Positions 35,397 through 44,189 of a DNA stretch of 54,010 bases are shown here, one piece after another. Origin of the DNA: Paracoccus ravus (lineage in GTDB: Bacteria; Pseudomonadota; Alphaproteobacteria; Rhodobacterales; Rhodobacteraceae); contig NZ_SDEB01000026.1 in NCBI RefSeq assembly GCF_004522175.1, forward strand, positions 1-54,010, given 5' to 3'. The notes under the pieces were generated by a model. It made no database searches and had not been told where the DNA came from. It saw only the letters and a program-made list of their open reading frames with translations. Position numbers and translations under genes: made by a program. Position 1 is the stretch's first letter. Each line of letters begins with the position of its first letter.

Positions 35397-36695
35397 TCAA
35401 TGCGGCGTGGCGGCGCGCTCTTCGGGTTCGGGTTCGGGATCATCCTCGAGCCGGGGTGGCGCTTCTCCGGCAAGAAAGTTCCCAAGCTTTTCAAGCTGGG
35501 GCACATGATCCGCAAGAACCCGCAGGACGACAAGCAGCGGCACCGCGACGATCATGCCCAGAACCGACCAGAGCCATGCCCAGAGCGCCACGGTCAGGAA
35601 GACCACGACCGTGTTCAACTGCAATTTGCGCGAGACGAAATAGGGCGTGATGAGTTGCCCCTCGATGGCGGTCAGCGCGAGATATGTCAGCGCGACCATG
35701 AAGGGGGTGAACAGGTCGTCAAAGACAAAGACCCCGACCAACGCCGCGATGATGACCCCACAGACCGCGCCGATATAGGGGATGAAGTTCAGCAGGAAAC
35801 CCACCAGCCCGAAAAGGACGGGCGAGGGCATCCCCCAGGCCCACATCGCCAGACCGAGGGCAAGGCCCAGACCCGCATTGATCAATGTGATCGCGCCGAG
35901 ATAGGCCCCCAGCCGGTCCTCGATCTCGCGCAGGGCGAGATAGGCCGCGCGCTTGTCGCGCAAGCGGTCAAAGCTCTGCACGATCTTCAGATAGAGCAGA
36001 TCCCCCGAAGAGAGCATGAAGAACAGCAGGAACAGTGTGAAGATGATCTGGCTTGCCACGGCCGGACCCAGGTCGATGAGGCTGCTCAGCGTGGTCGACG
36101 TCTGGGGCTGGTTCACTTCGACCTCGATATGCTGATCGGGGGGCTGGGGCGCACCGGGGGCCGGGATGCTGGTCACCCTGCCGGTGACGGTTCCCATCAC
36201 GTCGGGGTCGGGCTCCGCACCAGGCATGGCGGGGACGGTTTCCTTCTCCTCGGGGCTCGGAGGGACCGCACCGGCGATCTCGTCGATCTTGCGGGCGACG
36301 CGCTCGATGCCCTCGAAATTCTGCCTGATCTCGGCCATGCGGTTTTCCAGCCGCACACCGATCCGGGGCGCGTTGTCTATCACCCTTTCGATCGGCCCCG
36401 AGACCAAAAGCCCGATGACGGCCAGCGCCACCACCAGACCCAGCGACACGATGGTCGCGGTGACGCCCGGACCCAAGCCCCAGCGCTCCATCAGGCGCCG
36501 AAACGGCACGAAGACGAAGAACAGAAGAAAGGCGAGCGTGACCGGCATCAGGAAATCCCGGGCCTGTGCGACAAACCAGAAAAGCAACAGGATGAAGATC
36601 CCGATCACGGCCCAGTTCGCGACGCGTCGCGGCTCCGCCCCTTCCTCTCGCTCGAGGCGAGGAAACATATGGGGCAGGTCATCAGGTGGTGTCAC
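35397..36695 (-). CDS. AI-2E family transporter (TqsA/PerM-like)
   Basis: A 432-residue membrane protein with about eight helices. N-terminal LLFWFVAQARDFLMPVTLAFLLFFVFVPF and C-terminal FLLNFIPYIGAVCGVIIAALVGV with the later VALWAWLWSVLGMIVAVPLLVV are typical of the family. A hydrophilic segment rich in Pro, Glu and Val (about 140-190) sits between helices. The family includes AI-2 exporters and Na+/H+ antiporters, so substrate is open. Followed by nothing on the same strand but the GlxA-type gene 63 bp on. Confidence 0.9.
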   Translation of the reverse strand: MTPPDDLPHMFPRLEREEGAEPRRVANWAVIGIFILLLFWFVAQARDFLMPVTLAFLLFFVFVPFRRLMERWGLGPGVTATIVSLGLVVALAVIGLLVSGPIERVIDNAPRIGVRLENRMAEIRQNFEGIERVARKIDEIAGAVPPSPEEKETVPAMPGAEPDPDVMGTVTGRVTSIPAPGAPQPPDQHIEVEVNQPQTSTTLSSLIDLGPAVASQIIFTLFLLFFMLSSGDLLYLKIVQSFDRLRDKRAAYLALREIEDRLGAYLGAITLINAGLGLALGLAMWAWGMPSPVLFGLVGFLLNFIPYIGAVCGVIIAALVGVFVFDDLFTPFMVALTYLALTAIEGQLITPYFVSRKLQLNTVVVFLTVALWAWLWSVLGMIVAVPLLVVLRVLADHVPQLEKLGNFLAGEAPPRLEDDPEPEPEERAATPH

Positions 36696-36735
36696 GAGGC
36701 GCCTCGTATCGCTTCAGCAGGCCGCCAGAAAACGC

Positions 36736-36769
36736 TGGCCCCGCGGGCAAGTTCCTGTCCGCGGGGCCA
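36736..36769 (-). terminator. Terminator of the polyamine operon
   Basis: An 11-bp perfect stem (TGGCCCCGCGG with CCGCGGGGCCA) lies 28 bp after the carboxynorspermidine synthase stop, and GCGTTTTCT follows on the minus strand. Confidence 0.7.
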
Positions 36770-36796
36770 AATTGGTCAAATCGGGGGCAGGAGCCC

Positions 36797-38020
36797 TCAG
36801 ATCGGGTGGTCGCCCGTCGCGTCGATGACGCGGGTCGGCAGGCCGAGATCGCCCAGAAGCTCAAGGAAGGGCCGCGCCGGAAGATCCTCGACATTGGCCA
36901 TCTTCTTCACGTCCCAGGTGCCGCGCGCGACGAGGATCGCCGCCGCGACCGGCGGCACGCCGGCAGTGTAGCTGATGCCCTGGCTGCCGACCTCTTCGAA
37001 GGCTTCCTTGTGATCGGCGACGTTGTAGATGAAGACCTCGCCCGGCTTGCCGTCCAGCGAGCCCTTGACCAGGTCGCCGATGCAGGTCTTGCCGACATAA
37101 TCGGGCGCAAGGCTGGCCGGGTCGGGCAGCACGGCCTTGACCAGTTTCAGCGGCACGACCTCGAGGCCCTCGGCGGTCTTGACCGGCTGCTCGCTGAGCA
37201 GGCCGAGGTTCTGCAGCACGGTGAAAACATTGATGTAATGCGCGCCGAAGCCCATCCAGAAGCGGACATCGGCATCCTTGTAGCGGGCGGAAAGGCTGTG
37301 GACCTCGTCATGGCCGGACAGGTAGGCGGTCTGCTTGCCGACGACGGGCAGGTCCCATTCGCGGCCCACCTCGAACATCTTGTTTTCCTGCCACGCGCCC
37401 TTCTGCCAAGAATAGACCGTGCCGGTGAATTCGCGGAAATTGATCTCGGGATCGAAATTCGTCGCGAACCAGCGGCCATGGCTGCCGGCATTGATGTCGA
37501 CGATGTCGATCGACTCGACCTTGTCGAAATACTCGTCCTCGGCGAGGCGGGCATAGGCGTTCACCACGCCCGGATCGAAGCCCGCGCCCAGGATGGCGGT
37601 GACGCCGGCGGCCTCGCAGGCCTCGCGGCGCTTCCACTCGTAATTGCCGTACCACGGCGGGGTCTCGCAGATCTTGGCCGGGTCCTCGTGGATTGCGGTG
37701 TCGATATAGGCCGCGCCGGTGTCGATGCAGCCCTGCAGCACGGTCATGTTCACGAAGGCCGAGCCGACGTTGACGACGATGCTGGCGTCGACCTTGCGGA
37801 TCAGTTCGGCCACGGCATTGCTGTCCATGGCGTCGAGCGGATGCGAGGTGAATTCGACCGAATGGCCTTTCTCACGAATGCTCTCGATGATCTTGTCGGC
37901 CTTGGCGACGGTGCGGCTGGCGATATGCAGCGCACCGAATTCCTGAGCATTCTGCGCAATCTTGTGCGCGACCACCTGGGCGACGCCACCGGCGCCGATA
38001 ATGAGCACGTTTCTTGCCAA
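36797..38020 (-). CDS. Carboxynorspermidine synthase (saccharopine dehydrogenase family)
   Basis: A 407-residue NADPH-dependent enzyme that condenses aspartate semialdehyde with putrescine or diaminopropane to carboxy(nor)spermidine. The N-terminal dinucleotide motif VLIIGAGGVAQVVAHKIAQ is followed by SRTVAKADKII. Conserved family blocks include GAAYIDTAIHEDP, LGAGFDPGVVNAYAR and INAGSHGRWFATNFDPEINFREF (given in part). It is encoded 63 bp downstream of nspC, whose product performs the next step, which makes the assignment firm. Confidence 0.93.
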   Translation of the reverse strand: MARNVLIIGAGGVAQVVAHKIAQNAQEFGALHIASRTVAKADKIIESIREKGHSVEFTSHPLDAMDSNAVAELIRKVDASIVVNVGSAFVNMTVLQGCIDTGAAYIDTAIHEDPAKICETPPWYGNYEWKRREACEAAGVTAILGAGFDPGVVNAYARLAEDEYFDKVESIDIVDINAGSHGRWFATNFDPEINFREFTGTVYSWQKGAWQENKMFEVGREWDLPVVGKQTAYLSGHDEVHSLSARYKDADVRFWMGFGAHYINVFTVLQNLGLLSEQPVKTAEGLEVVPLKLVKAVLPDPASLAPDYVGKTCIGDLVKGSLDGKPGEVFIYNVADHKEAFEEVGSQGISYTAGVPPVAAAILVARGTWDVKKMANVEDLPARPFLELLGDLGLPTRVIDATGDHPI

Positions 38021-38083
38021 TTCAGTCTCCTTTTGAGGGCAAAGAAAGGGGGGAGGACCTCGCTTTCGCCTGAGCGTCAGGAC

Positions 38084-39190
38084 TCAGGACAGGCTGGATT
38101 TATAGTCGTCATAGGTAAACCGGCGGGTTTCGCGGATCGTTCCGTCCTCGGCCTTGATGGCGATCGAGGGCATGGCCACGCCATTGAACCAGTTCTTCTT
38201 GACCATGGTGTAGCCGGCCGCGTCCGCGATGCTGATGCGGTCGCCGATCTGCAGCGGCGCCGGAAAGCGGCCTTCGCCGAAGATGTCGCCTGCAAGACAG
38301 GTCTTGCCCGCGATCTGGTAGAGGTGATCGCCCTCCTGCGGCAGCTTCGCGGTTTCACGATAGATCAGCAGGTCCAGCATATGCGCCTCGATCGAGCTGT
38401 CCACGATCGCGACATCCTTGCCGTGATGGATGACATCAAGGACGGTCACTTCCAGCGAGGTGGATTTGGTGATGCTGGCTTCGCCCGGTTCAAGGAAAAG
38501 CTGGACGCCGAATTTCTGCTGGAAGGCTTTCAGCCGCACGGCGAGCTTGTCCAGCGGATAGCCCTCGCCGGTGAAATGGATGCCGCCGCCCAAGCTGACC
38601 CAGTCGAGCTTTTCGAGGAAGCCGCCGAACTCGGCCTCGATGCGCGAAAGCTGCGCGTCGAAAAGGTCGAAATCGGCGTTCTCGCAATTGTAATGGATCA
38701 TCACGCCCGAGATGCGGTCAAGCGCGCTTTCCAGCCGCGGCAGGTCCCATTCGCCCAGACGCGAGAAGGGCCGGGCCGGGTCGGCCAGATCGAATCCGCT
38801 GGTCGAGAAGCGCGGGTTCAGGCGCAGGCCCATGGTGATGCCGCGCGCGGCCGCCTTGGCGCCGAAGCGATCGAGCTGGCCCAGGCTGTTGAAGATGATC
38901 TTGTCGGAATATCCCAGCGCCTCGTCGATCTCGTGATCAGCCCAGCCGACGGAATAGGCATGGGTTTCCTTGCCGAATTCCTCATGGCCGAGACGCAGCT
39001 CGAAGAGCGAGGACGAGGTCGTGCCATCCATGAAAGGGCGCATGAAATCAAAGGCCGACCAGGTGGCGAAGCATTTCAGCGCCAAGAGGCATTTCGCGCC
39101 GGACTGCTCACGAAGATACTGGATGCGTTCCATGTTGACCCGCAATTTGGCGAGGTCGATCAGGTAATAGGGCGTCTGAAGCTCGGACAT
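38084..39190 (-). CDS. nspC: Carboxynorspermidine decarboxylase
   Basis: This 368-residue PLP enzyme of the alanine-racemase-fold decarboxylases removes the carboxyl group to give (nor)spermidine. It starts TPYYLIDLAKLRVNMERI. The PLP lysine lies in CLLALKCFA (about 38), and SLGGGIHFTGEGYP and EPGEASI are cofactor-binding blocks. Near the end AGKTCLAGDIFGE contains the Cys-Asp pair typical of the fold. With the next gene it forms the alternative spermidine route that does not use decarboxylated S-adenosylmethionine. Confidence 0.94.
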   Translation of the reverse strand: MSELQTPYYLIDLAKLRVNMERIQYLREQSGAKCLLALKCFATWSAFDFMRPFMDGTTSSSLFELRLGHEEFGKETHAYSVGWADHEIDEALGYSDKIIFNSLGQLDRFGAKAAARGITMGLRLNPRFSTSGFDLADPARPFSRLGEWDLPRLESALDRISGVMIHYNCENADFDLFDAQLSRIEAEFGGFLEKLDWVSLGGGIHFTGEGYPLDKLAVRLKAFQQKFGVQLFLEPGEASITKSTSLEVTVLDVIHHGKDVAIVDSSIEAHMLDLLIYRETAKLPQEGDHLYQIAGKTCLAGDIFGEGRFPAPLQIGDRISIADAAGYTMVKKNWFNGVAMPSIAIKAEDGTIRETRRFTYDDYKSSLS

Positions 39191-39301
39191 GGCACAAATC
39201 CCTTATGGCGAGACCCGGTCGAAGGAAGTGGCCCATTTAGGGCCGTTCTCTCGGTTTCGCAAGGAAGGGTGACCAGTCTGTGACGCGTCGGCGTCCCAAG
39301 G

Positions 39302-39760
39302 TCACTCGTCGACGATCGAAAGGATCTTGGGCAGGGCGGGGCAGGGCAGAAGCTGGTTTTTCGCAACATCGGCCAGAGTGTGGTTGTGCAGAAAGACATA
39401 GACATGCGCCGAAAGGCTTTCCCAGAGCCGGTTCGACAGAGTCTGCGCCCGCGAGCCCGAAATGCCGCCCGAGGCACCCGCACCGATATGCATGGCGCTG
39501 ACCGTTTCATCCACGGCTTCGAGAATATCTGCCACGCGGATCAACTCGGGGGCCTTGGCAAGGCGATAGCCGCCGCCGGGTCCGCGCACGGAATCGACCA
39601 GCCCGGCCCGGCGCAGCCTCACGAAAAGCTGTTCCAGATAGGGCAGCGAGATATCCTGTCGCCGCGAAATCTCGGCCAGAGAGGTCAGGTCATCCCCCTT
39701 GGCAATCGCCAGATCGGTCAAGGCGACCATCGCGTAGCGGCCTTTGGTCGAGAGTTTCAT
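39302..39760 (-). CDS. iscR: Rrf2-family regulator, IscR-like with one cysteine
   Basis: A 152-residue winged-helix regulator starting MKLSTKGRYAMVALTDLA, the Rrf2/IscR opening. The recognition segment SLPYLEQLFVRLRRAGLVDSVRGPGGGYRLA matches IscR. E. coli IscR binds its Fe-S cluster through three Cys and one His near residues 92-107; here that region (HIGAGASGGISGS) has no Cys, and the only Cys is at 140. Rhodobacter sphaeroides IscR is also reported to use a single Cys. The neighbouring hydrolase is the usual partner at the head of suf/isc clusters, but the suf genes are absent here. Confidence 0.82.
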   Translation of the reverse strand: MKLSTKGRYAMVALTDLAIAKGDDLTSLAEISRRQDISLPYLEQLFVRLRRAGLVDSVRGPGGGYRLAKAPELIRVADILEAVDETVSAMHIGAGASGGISGSRAQTLSNRLWESLSAHVYVFLHNHTLADVAKNQLLPCPALPKILSIVDE

Positions 39761-39926
39761 CTTGGCCTCCTCTGCCATTCCATTGACGCCTTGCAACCTT
39801 TCGGGCTAATCCGCGGCGGTCGTCTTTGTTTGCGTCTTGCCTATGTCTGGTGCGCTACCCAGATTGACGATGATCTAGAGCCGCGCCGCCACAGGGTCAA
39901 GAAAACCCGCGATTCATAGGAAGCCC

Positions 39927-40586
39927 ATGCCCGAACTGATTTTCCCCGGTCCCGAAGGTCGTCTCGAGGGGCGCTATCACGCACAGCCCATTCCCGACGC
40001 CCCCATCGCTATCGTTCTGCACCCGCATCCGCAATATGGCGGAACGATGAACAACCGGGTCGTCTATAACCTTCACTACGCCTTCCACCGCATGGGCTTC
40101 ACCGTCATGCGGTTCAACTTCCGCGGCGTCGGCCGCAGCCAAGGCGAGTTCGATCAGGGTATCGGCGAATTGTCGGATGCCGCCTCGGCGCTGGATTATC
40201 TGCAGGCGATGAACCCCAACAGCAAGCATTGCTGGGTCGCGGGCTTCAGCTTCGGCGCGTGGATCGGGATGCAGCTTCTGATGCGCCGCCCCGAGATCAC
40301 CGGCTTCATCTCGGTCGCGCCGCCCGCGAACATGTATGATTTCAGCTTCCTCGCGCCTTGCCCGTCCTCGGGGCTGATCATCAACGGTTCCGCCGACCGC
40401 GTGGCACCGCCGAAAGACACCAATACGCTGGTGGGCAAGCTGCGCGAGCAGAAGGGCATCACCATCACCCATGAGGAAATCGAGGGGGCGGATCACTTCT
40501 TCCGCGACGACGAGGTCCACATGAAGCCGATGATCGACAAGGTGCAGACCTATGTCCGTCGCCGCCTGACGGAAAACACCCGCTGA
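39927..40586 (+). CDS. Alpha/beta hydrolase (COG2945-like)
   Basis: A 219-residue compact hydrolase. The oxyanion region IAIVLHPHPQYGGTMNNRVV, the RFNFRGVGRSQGEFDQG segment, the nucleophile elbow GFSFGAW (about 109-115, Ser111), Asp in NGSADRVAPP and His in EGADHFF complete a full catalytic set. In Rhodobacterales this gene commonly stands beside iscR and iscS-suf genes; here it is divergent from the IscR-like gene with 166 bp between. Substrate unknown. Confidence 0.9.
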   Translation: MPELIFPGPEGRLEGRYHAQPIPDAPIAIVLHPHPQYGGTMNNRVVYNLHYAFHRMGFTVMRFNFRGVGRSQGEFDQGIGELSDAASALDYLQAMNPNSKHCWVAGFSFGAWIGMQLLMRRPEITGFISVAPPANMYDFSFLAPCPSSGLIINGSADRVAPPKDTNTLVGKLREQKGITITHEEIEGADHFFRDDEVHMKPMIDKVQTYVRRRLTENTR

Positions 40587-40589
40587 CCC

Positions 40590-40619
40590 TGACGCCCCGG
40601 CAAGCCGGGGCGTTTTTCT
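40590..40619 (+). terminator. Terminator after the alpha/beta hydrolase
   Basis: ACGCCCCGGC pairs with GCCGGGGCGT around a two-base AA loop, followed by TTTTCTTT. Four bases after the stop codon. Confidence 0.88.
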
Positions 40620-40674
40620 TTGCGGCGGACTGCACTTCGCGCTAGGACACGCGCGGAATGCAAAGGAGCCGCGC

Positions 40675-41799
40675 ATGAGCGATCTGACCGTCCGTTTCAG
40701 CTTTCTCAACGAGGCAGACCGGCTGAAATCCGTCACCCGCGCGAATGTGCTCATGGATCTTTCGCGTCATGAGAACAGCGCCGAACATAGCTGGCATGTC
40801 GCGCTCTACGCCCTGATCTTTGGCGCAAGCGACCGCGCCATCGCGATGATCCTGCTTCATGATCTGGTCGAGATCGATTGCGGCGACCATCCGATCCATC
40901 TTGACCATGACTTGGCGGCGGTCGCCGCCGCCGAGCTTTCGGCTGCACGCAGGCTGTTCGGGATCCTGCCCGAAGGCGCGGATCTGCTTGCGCTCTGGCA
41001 GGAATTCGAGGCCGCCCAGACACCGGACGCCAAAATTGCCAAGCGCATGGATCATATCCAGCCGCTGTTTCAGGTTCTCTGCGCGCCCGAGCCCTTGCCC
41101 GAGCATCTGGCGATCGTCGCCGATAACATGACCACCGGCCGCGCCGCGCGGCTGTGGCAGGAATGGCCCGAGGCGATGCAGGCCGCGCAAGCCATTCGCG
41201 AGGGCCGTCCGGTCAGCGGCGATATGGCGGGCCAAATCGCCTTTCTGGCCGAGGCCGACCGGCTGAAATCGGTGCTGCGCGCCAGCACTTTGGGCGATGC
41301 CTCGCGCCGCGAGAACAGCGCCGAGCATAGCTGGCATCTGGCGCTTTACGCGCTGGTCATGGCCCCCTTGGCGGGCGAGGGCGTCGATATCGGGCGCGTC
41401 ATCCGCATGCTGATCCTGCATGATCTGGTCGAGATCGACGCGGGAGATGTCCCGATCCATTCTCAAAACGGTGCGGCCCATAGTGCGGCCGCGCAATTGG
41501 CGCTTGAGGAGGCCGCCGCAGATCGGCTGTTCGGTCTGCTTCCCGTGGAACAGGGCCGCGAACTGCGCGCACTATGGGATGAGTTCGAGGCCAATCAGTC
41601 TGCCGACGCGGTCTTTGCCAAATCGCTCGACCGCGCACAACCGGTGATGCAGAACATCGCCTCGGGCGGAGGAAGCTGGATCGAGTTCAACGTGACCTAT
41701 GAGCAGCTTGTCGAGCGCGTCGGGCTGCGCATCCAGCGCGGTGCGCCCGCGATCTGGGAATGGCTCGAGATCAGCTCGCGGGTCTATTTCCGTGGTTAA
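40675..41799 (+). CDS. Tandem double-HD phosphohydrolase (YfbR/HDDC2-like)
   Basis: This 374-residue protein holds two complete copies of a single-domain HD hydrolase normally about 190 residues long. Copy 1 (about 5-180) shows His38, H62-D63 and Asp126; copy 2 (about 186-370) shows His218, H249-D250 and Asp319, so both metal sites look intact. The segments ADRLKSV and ENSAEHSWH occur in both, and the DNA is near-identical there, pointing to an internal duplication. Relatives are 5'-deoxynucleotidases. ATG follows AAGGAG. Its TAA overlaps the GTG start region of the next gene. Confidence 0.85.
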   Translation: MSDLTVRFSFLNEADRLKSVTRANVLMDLSRHENSAEHSWHVALYALIFGASDRAIAMILLHDLVEIDCGDHPIHLDHDLAAVAAAELSAARRLFGILPEGADLLALWQEFEAAQTPDAKIAKRMDHIQPLFQVLCAPEPLPEHLAIVADNMTTGRAARLWQEWPEAMQAAQAIREGRPVSGDMAGQIAFLAEADRLKSVLRASTLGDASRRENSAEHSWHLALYALVMAPLAGEGVDIGRVIRMLILHDLVEIDAGDVPIHSQNGAAHSAAAQLALEEAAADRLFGLLPVEQGRELRALWDEFEANQSADAVFAKSLDRAQPVMQNIASGGGSWIEFNVTYEQLVERVGLRIQRGAPAIWEWLEISSRVYFRG

Positions 41800-42400
41800 T
41801 GGGGTTTGGTACGAAACAGACACCCCATCGGATGTTCTCGACAGTCTTGTCGAGACAGCGCGGCAACTAGATCGTGTCAAAGGCGACGTCGCGGCGTGGA
41901 AATGGGCGATCCTGTCCATGTTCGGCGCTGTGAGCGGTGCTTTGGTCTGTCACCTGTCTGGCAGTACGCAGACCGGAGCCCTTGCAACTAGGTCGCAAAC
42001 AAAAACTCTTGCGGCACTTGAAGTACGCGATGGTTCTGCGGTCATCCCTGACCCGTATTTGGCATCGCCACTGGACCTCCTGCGTCGCTCGCTTTCAAGG
42101 CGCAATCGGGAATCCCCGGCTGTGCGCATCTGTGTAAGCTTCCGGAAGCGCACTGCGTTCAAGCGGTTGCTCGTATTCCGAAACGATTTCACACATTTCA
42201 AGCCGCAGTCATGGAGCATAGAGTGCAGTGGGCTGCCAACTATCTTCCAAGACGTTGGCGCGATCATCTGTCAGATTTCCCAAGACGGCTGGTCGTTCAG
42301 GCATATGACCGATGCCCAGCGAAAAGAACTGGCGGCTGTGCTGGTTGAGATCGAAGCGCGCCTAAACGATCTTGCCGATCAATACGCGAAGTTATCTTAA
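41792..42400 (+). CDS. Hypothetical protein with HEPN-like R-x4-H motif, lower GC
   Basis: Reading from GTG at 41792 gives 202 residues. I do not recognise a named family. The segment FRNDFTHFKPQSWSIE contains R130-N-D-F-T-H135, which fits the R-x4-H motif of HEPN-type RNases, with the usual polar residue after Arg. The C-terminal part (RKELAAVLVEIEARLNDLA) is helical. There is no signal peptide, and AAWKWAILSMFGAVSGALV (about 35-52) is weakly hydrophobic. A hand count of 42121-42240 gives 64 of 120 G/C, against 40 of 60 at 41281-41340, suggesting later acquisition. It overlaps the double-HD gene by eight bases. Start uncertain. Confidence 0.6.
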   Translation: MVNGVWYETDTPSDVLDSLVETARQLDRVKGDVAAWKWAILSMFGAVSGALVCHLSGSTQTGALATRSQTKTLAALEVRDGSAVIPDPYLASPLDLLRRSLSRRNRESPAVRICVSFRKRTAFKRLLVFRNDFTHFKPQSWSIECSGLPTIFQDVGAIICQISQDGWSFRHMTDAQRKELAAVLVEIEARLNDLADQYAKLS

Positions 42401-42419
42401 ATACGTGCCGGCGCGAACG

Positions 42420-42435
42420 GTATGCAATCGCATAC
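42420..42435. promoter_or_regulatory. Palindrome upstream of icd
   Basis: GTATGC-AATC-GCATAC is a perfect 6-bp inverted repeat with a 4-bp centre, 70 bp before the icd start. A possible -10 element (TATAGC, near 42464) lies between. A regulator site is inferred; no specific factor can be named. Confidence 0.4.
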
Positions 42436-42504
42436 AACTCTTTTCTTTGCTGTGGTTTGCGACTATAGCGCAGGCAGCCGCATCCTAACTCAAAGGGACC
42501 ACCC

Positions 42505-43719
42505 ATGTCGAAGATCAAGGTAGAGAACCCGCTCGTCGAACTCGACGGCGATGAGATGACCCGGATCATCTGGGACTTCATCAAGCAAAAGCTGATCCTG
42601 CCCTATCTGGACATCGACCTGAAATATTACGATCTTGGCATCGAAGAGCGTGACCGCACTGACGATCAGATCACCATCGACGCCGCCAATGCCATCAAGC
42701 AATACGGCGCCGGCGTGAAATGCGCGACCATCACCCCCGACGAGCAGCGCGTCGAGGAATTCGGCCTCAAGAAGATGTGGAAATCGCCGAACGGCACGAT
42801 CCGCAACATCCTGGGCGGCGTGATCTTCCGCGAGCCGATCATCTGCAAGAACGTGCCGCGTCTGGTCCCGCATTGGACCCAGCCGGTCATCGTCGGCCGC
42901 CATGCGTTCGGCGACCAGTACAAGGCCACTGATTTCCGCTTCCCGGGCAAGGGTAAGCTGACGATCAAATTCGTCGGCGAAGATGGCGAGACCATCGAAC
43001 ACGAAGTCTTCCAGGCACCGTCCTCGGGCGTTGCGATGGCGATGTACAACCTTGACGACTCGATCCGCGATTTCGCCCGCGCCTCGATGAACTACGGTCT
43101 GCAGCGCGGCTATCCGGTGTACCTCTCGACCAAGAACACCATCCTGAAAGCCTATGACGGCCGCTTCAAGGATCTCTTCCAAGAGGTCTATGAGAGCGAG
43201 TTCGAAGAGCAGTTCAAGAAGGCCGGCATCCATTACGAGCACCGCCTGATCGACGACATGGTGGCCTCGAGCCTGAAATGGTCGGGCGGCTATGTCTGGG
43301 CCTGCAAGAACTACGATGGCGACGTGCAGTCGGATACCGTCGCGCAGGGCTTCGGCTCGCTCGGGCTGATGACCTCGGTCCTGATGACGCCCGATGGCAA
43401 GACCGTCGAGGCCGAGGCGGCGCACGGCACCGTGACGCGCCACTACCGCGAGCACCAGAAGGGCAACCAGACCTCGACCAACTCGATCGCCTCGATCTTT
43501 GCCTGGACCGGCGGCCTGAAGCATCGCGCGAAGCTGGACAACAACGCCGCCCTGCTGAACTTTGCCCAGACGCTGGAAAAGGTCACCGTGCAGGCCGTGG
43601 AAGACGGCTACATGACCAAGGACCTCGCGCTGCTGGTCGGACCGGACCAGAAATGGCTGACCACGATGGGCTATCTGGAAAAGGTCGACGCGTATCTGAA
43701 CAAGGCGCTGGTCGGCTGA
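42505..43719 (+). CDS. icd: NADP-dependent isocitrate dehydrogenase
   Basis: A 404-residue enzyme of the eukaryote-like dimeric ICDH type, converting isocitrate to 2-oxoglutarate in the TCA cycle. N-terminal [17 protein letters not shown] is diagnostic. Substrate residues lie in [12 protein letters not shown], and Mg2+/coenzyme residues in IDDMVA and in the segment [17 protein letters not shown], where the Arg-His indicates NADP use. Length matches the family. AAGGGA precedes the ATG. Monocistronic: a terminator follows and the next gene converges. Confidence 0.96.
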   Translation: MSKIKVENPLVELDGDEMTRIIWDFIKQKLILPYLDIDLKYYDLGIEERDRTDDQITIDAANAIKQYGAGVKCATITPDEQRVEEFGLKKMWKSPNGTIRNILGGVIFREPIICKNVPRLVPHWTQPVIVGRHAFGDQYKATDFRFPGKGKLTIKFVGEDGETIEHEVFQAPSSGVAMAMYNLDDSIRDFARASMNYGLQRGYPVYLSTKNTILKAYDGRFKDLFQEVYESEFEEQFKKAGIHYEHRLIDDMVASSLKWSGGYVWACKNYDGDVQSDTVAQGFGSLGLMTSVLMTPDGKTVEAEAAHGTVTRHYREHQKGNQTSTNSIASIFAWTGGLKHRAKLDNNAALLNFAQTLEKVTVQAVEDGYMTKDLALLVGPDQKWLTTMGYLEKVDAYLNKALVG

Positions 43720-43737
43720 TCGCCCGACAGATTTGGG

Positions 43738-43769
43738 AAGGGCCGGGGGAAACTCCGGCCCTTTCTGAT
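43738..43769 (+). terminator. Terminator of icd
   Basis: GGGCCGG pairs with CCGGCCC around an 8-base loop and is followed by TTTCT, 20 bp after the icd stop. Confidence 0.78.
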
Positions 43770-43796
43770 TCTCTCAACCTGAGTTCTTTGGGCCTC

Positions 43797-44012
43797 TCAG
43801 AATCTGCTGAGTAGCGCCAAAACGAAAACCAAGAGAACCAGACCCGCACCCGCCAGTGCGGGCCAAAGGGCCGCACGCAGGGGCCCGATCTCGGCCTCGC
43901 GTTTGTATCGCTCGGCCTCGATTTTATGGGCTTGAGCCCGGAGAAGGCGCGTTTCCCGCTCGAGCCTGCGTATCTCTGCGGCGACGCGTTCATCCTCGGT
44001 TGAGTCCTGCAT
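43797..44012 (-). CDS. Small coiled-coil membrane protein (71 residues)
   Basis: The protein has a charged helix (DERVAAEIRRLERETRLLRAQ, about 7-27, extending to 43) with heptad-like spacing, then one C-terminal membrane helix (WPALAGAGLVLLVFVLALLSRF). Topology resembles tail-anchored proteins with a cytoplasmic coiled coil. The start at 44012 (MQDSTEDE) is chosen over a much longer upstream frame that is the shadow of purQ. GGTGGA lies before the ATG. No family recognised; function unknown. Confidence 0.62.
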   Translation of the reverse strand: MQDSTEDERVAAEIRRLERETRLLRAQAHKIEAERYKREAEIGPLRAALWPALAGAGLVLLVFVLALLSRF

Positions 44013-44189
44013 CGTGGTCCACCGCTGGGGAAATCTGACTCTCGCAAAGATAATAACACCAATCTCGCGGTCAATTTGGCGATTTGTATCGCAAGATGGC
44101 GCGTGTCTTGCGGGATGCTGACATTCTCGACTTAACAGTTCGGGCGCAGTGCAGTATGGGACGCCCAGCAAAACCCCGGAGTGCCTGCC

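Noticed and set aside
35385..36971. Long plus-strand frame of 528 residues
   Set aside because: It is the complement shadow of the AI-2E permease and is a His/Asp/Gln-rich composition with no domain.
36686..39283. Very long plus-strand frame of 865 residues
   Set aside because: It is antisense to nspC and carboxynorspermidine synthase, whose motifs are clear; such frames are common in high-GC DNA.
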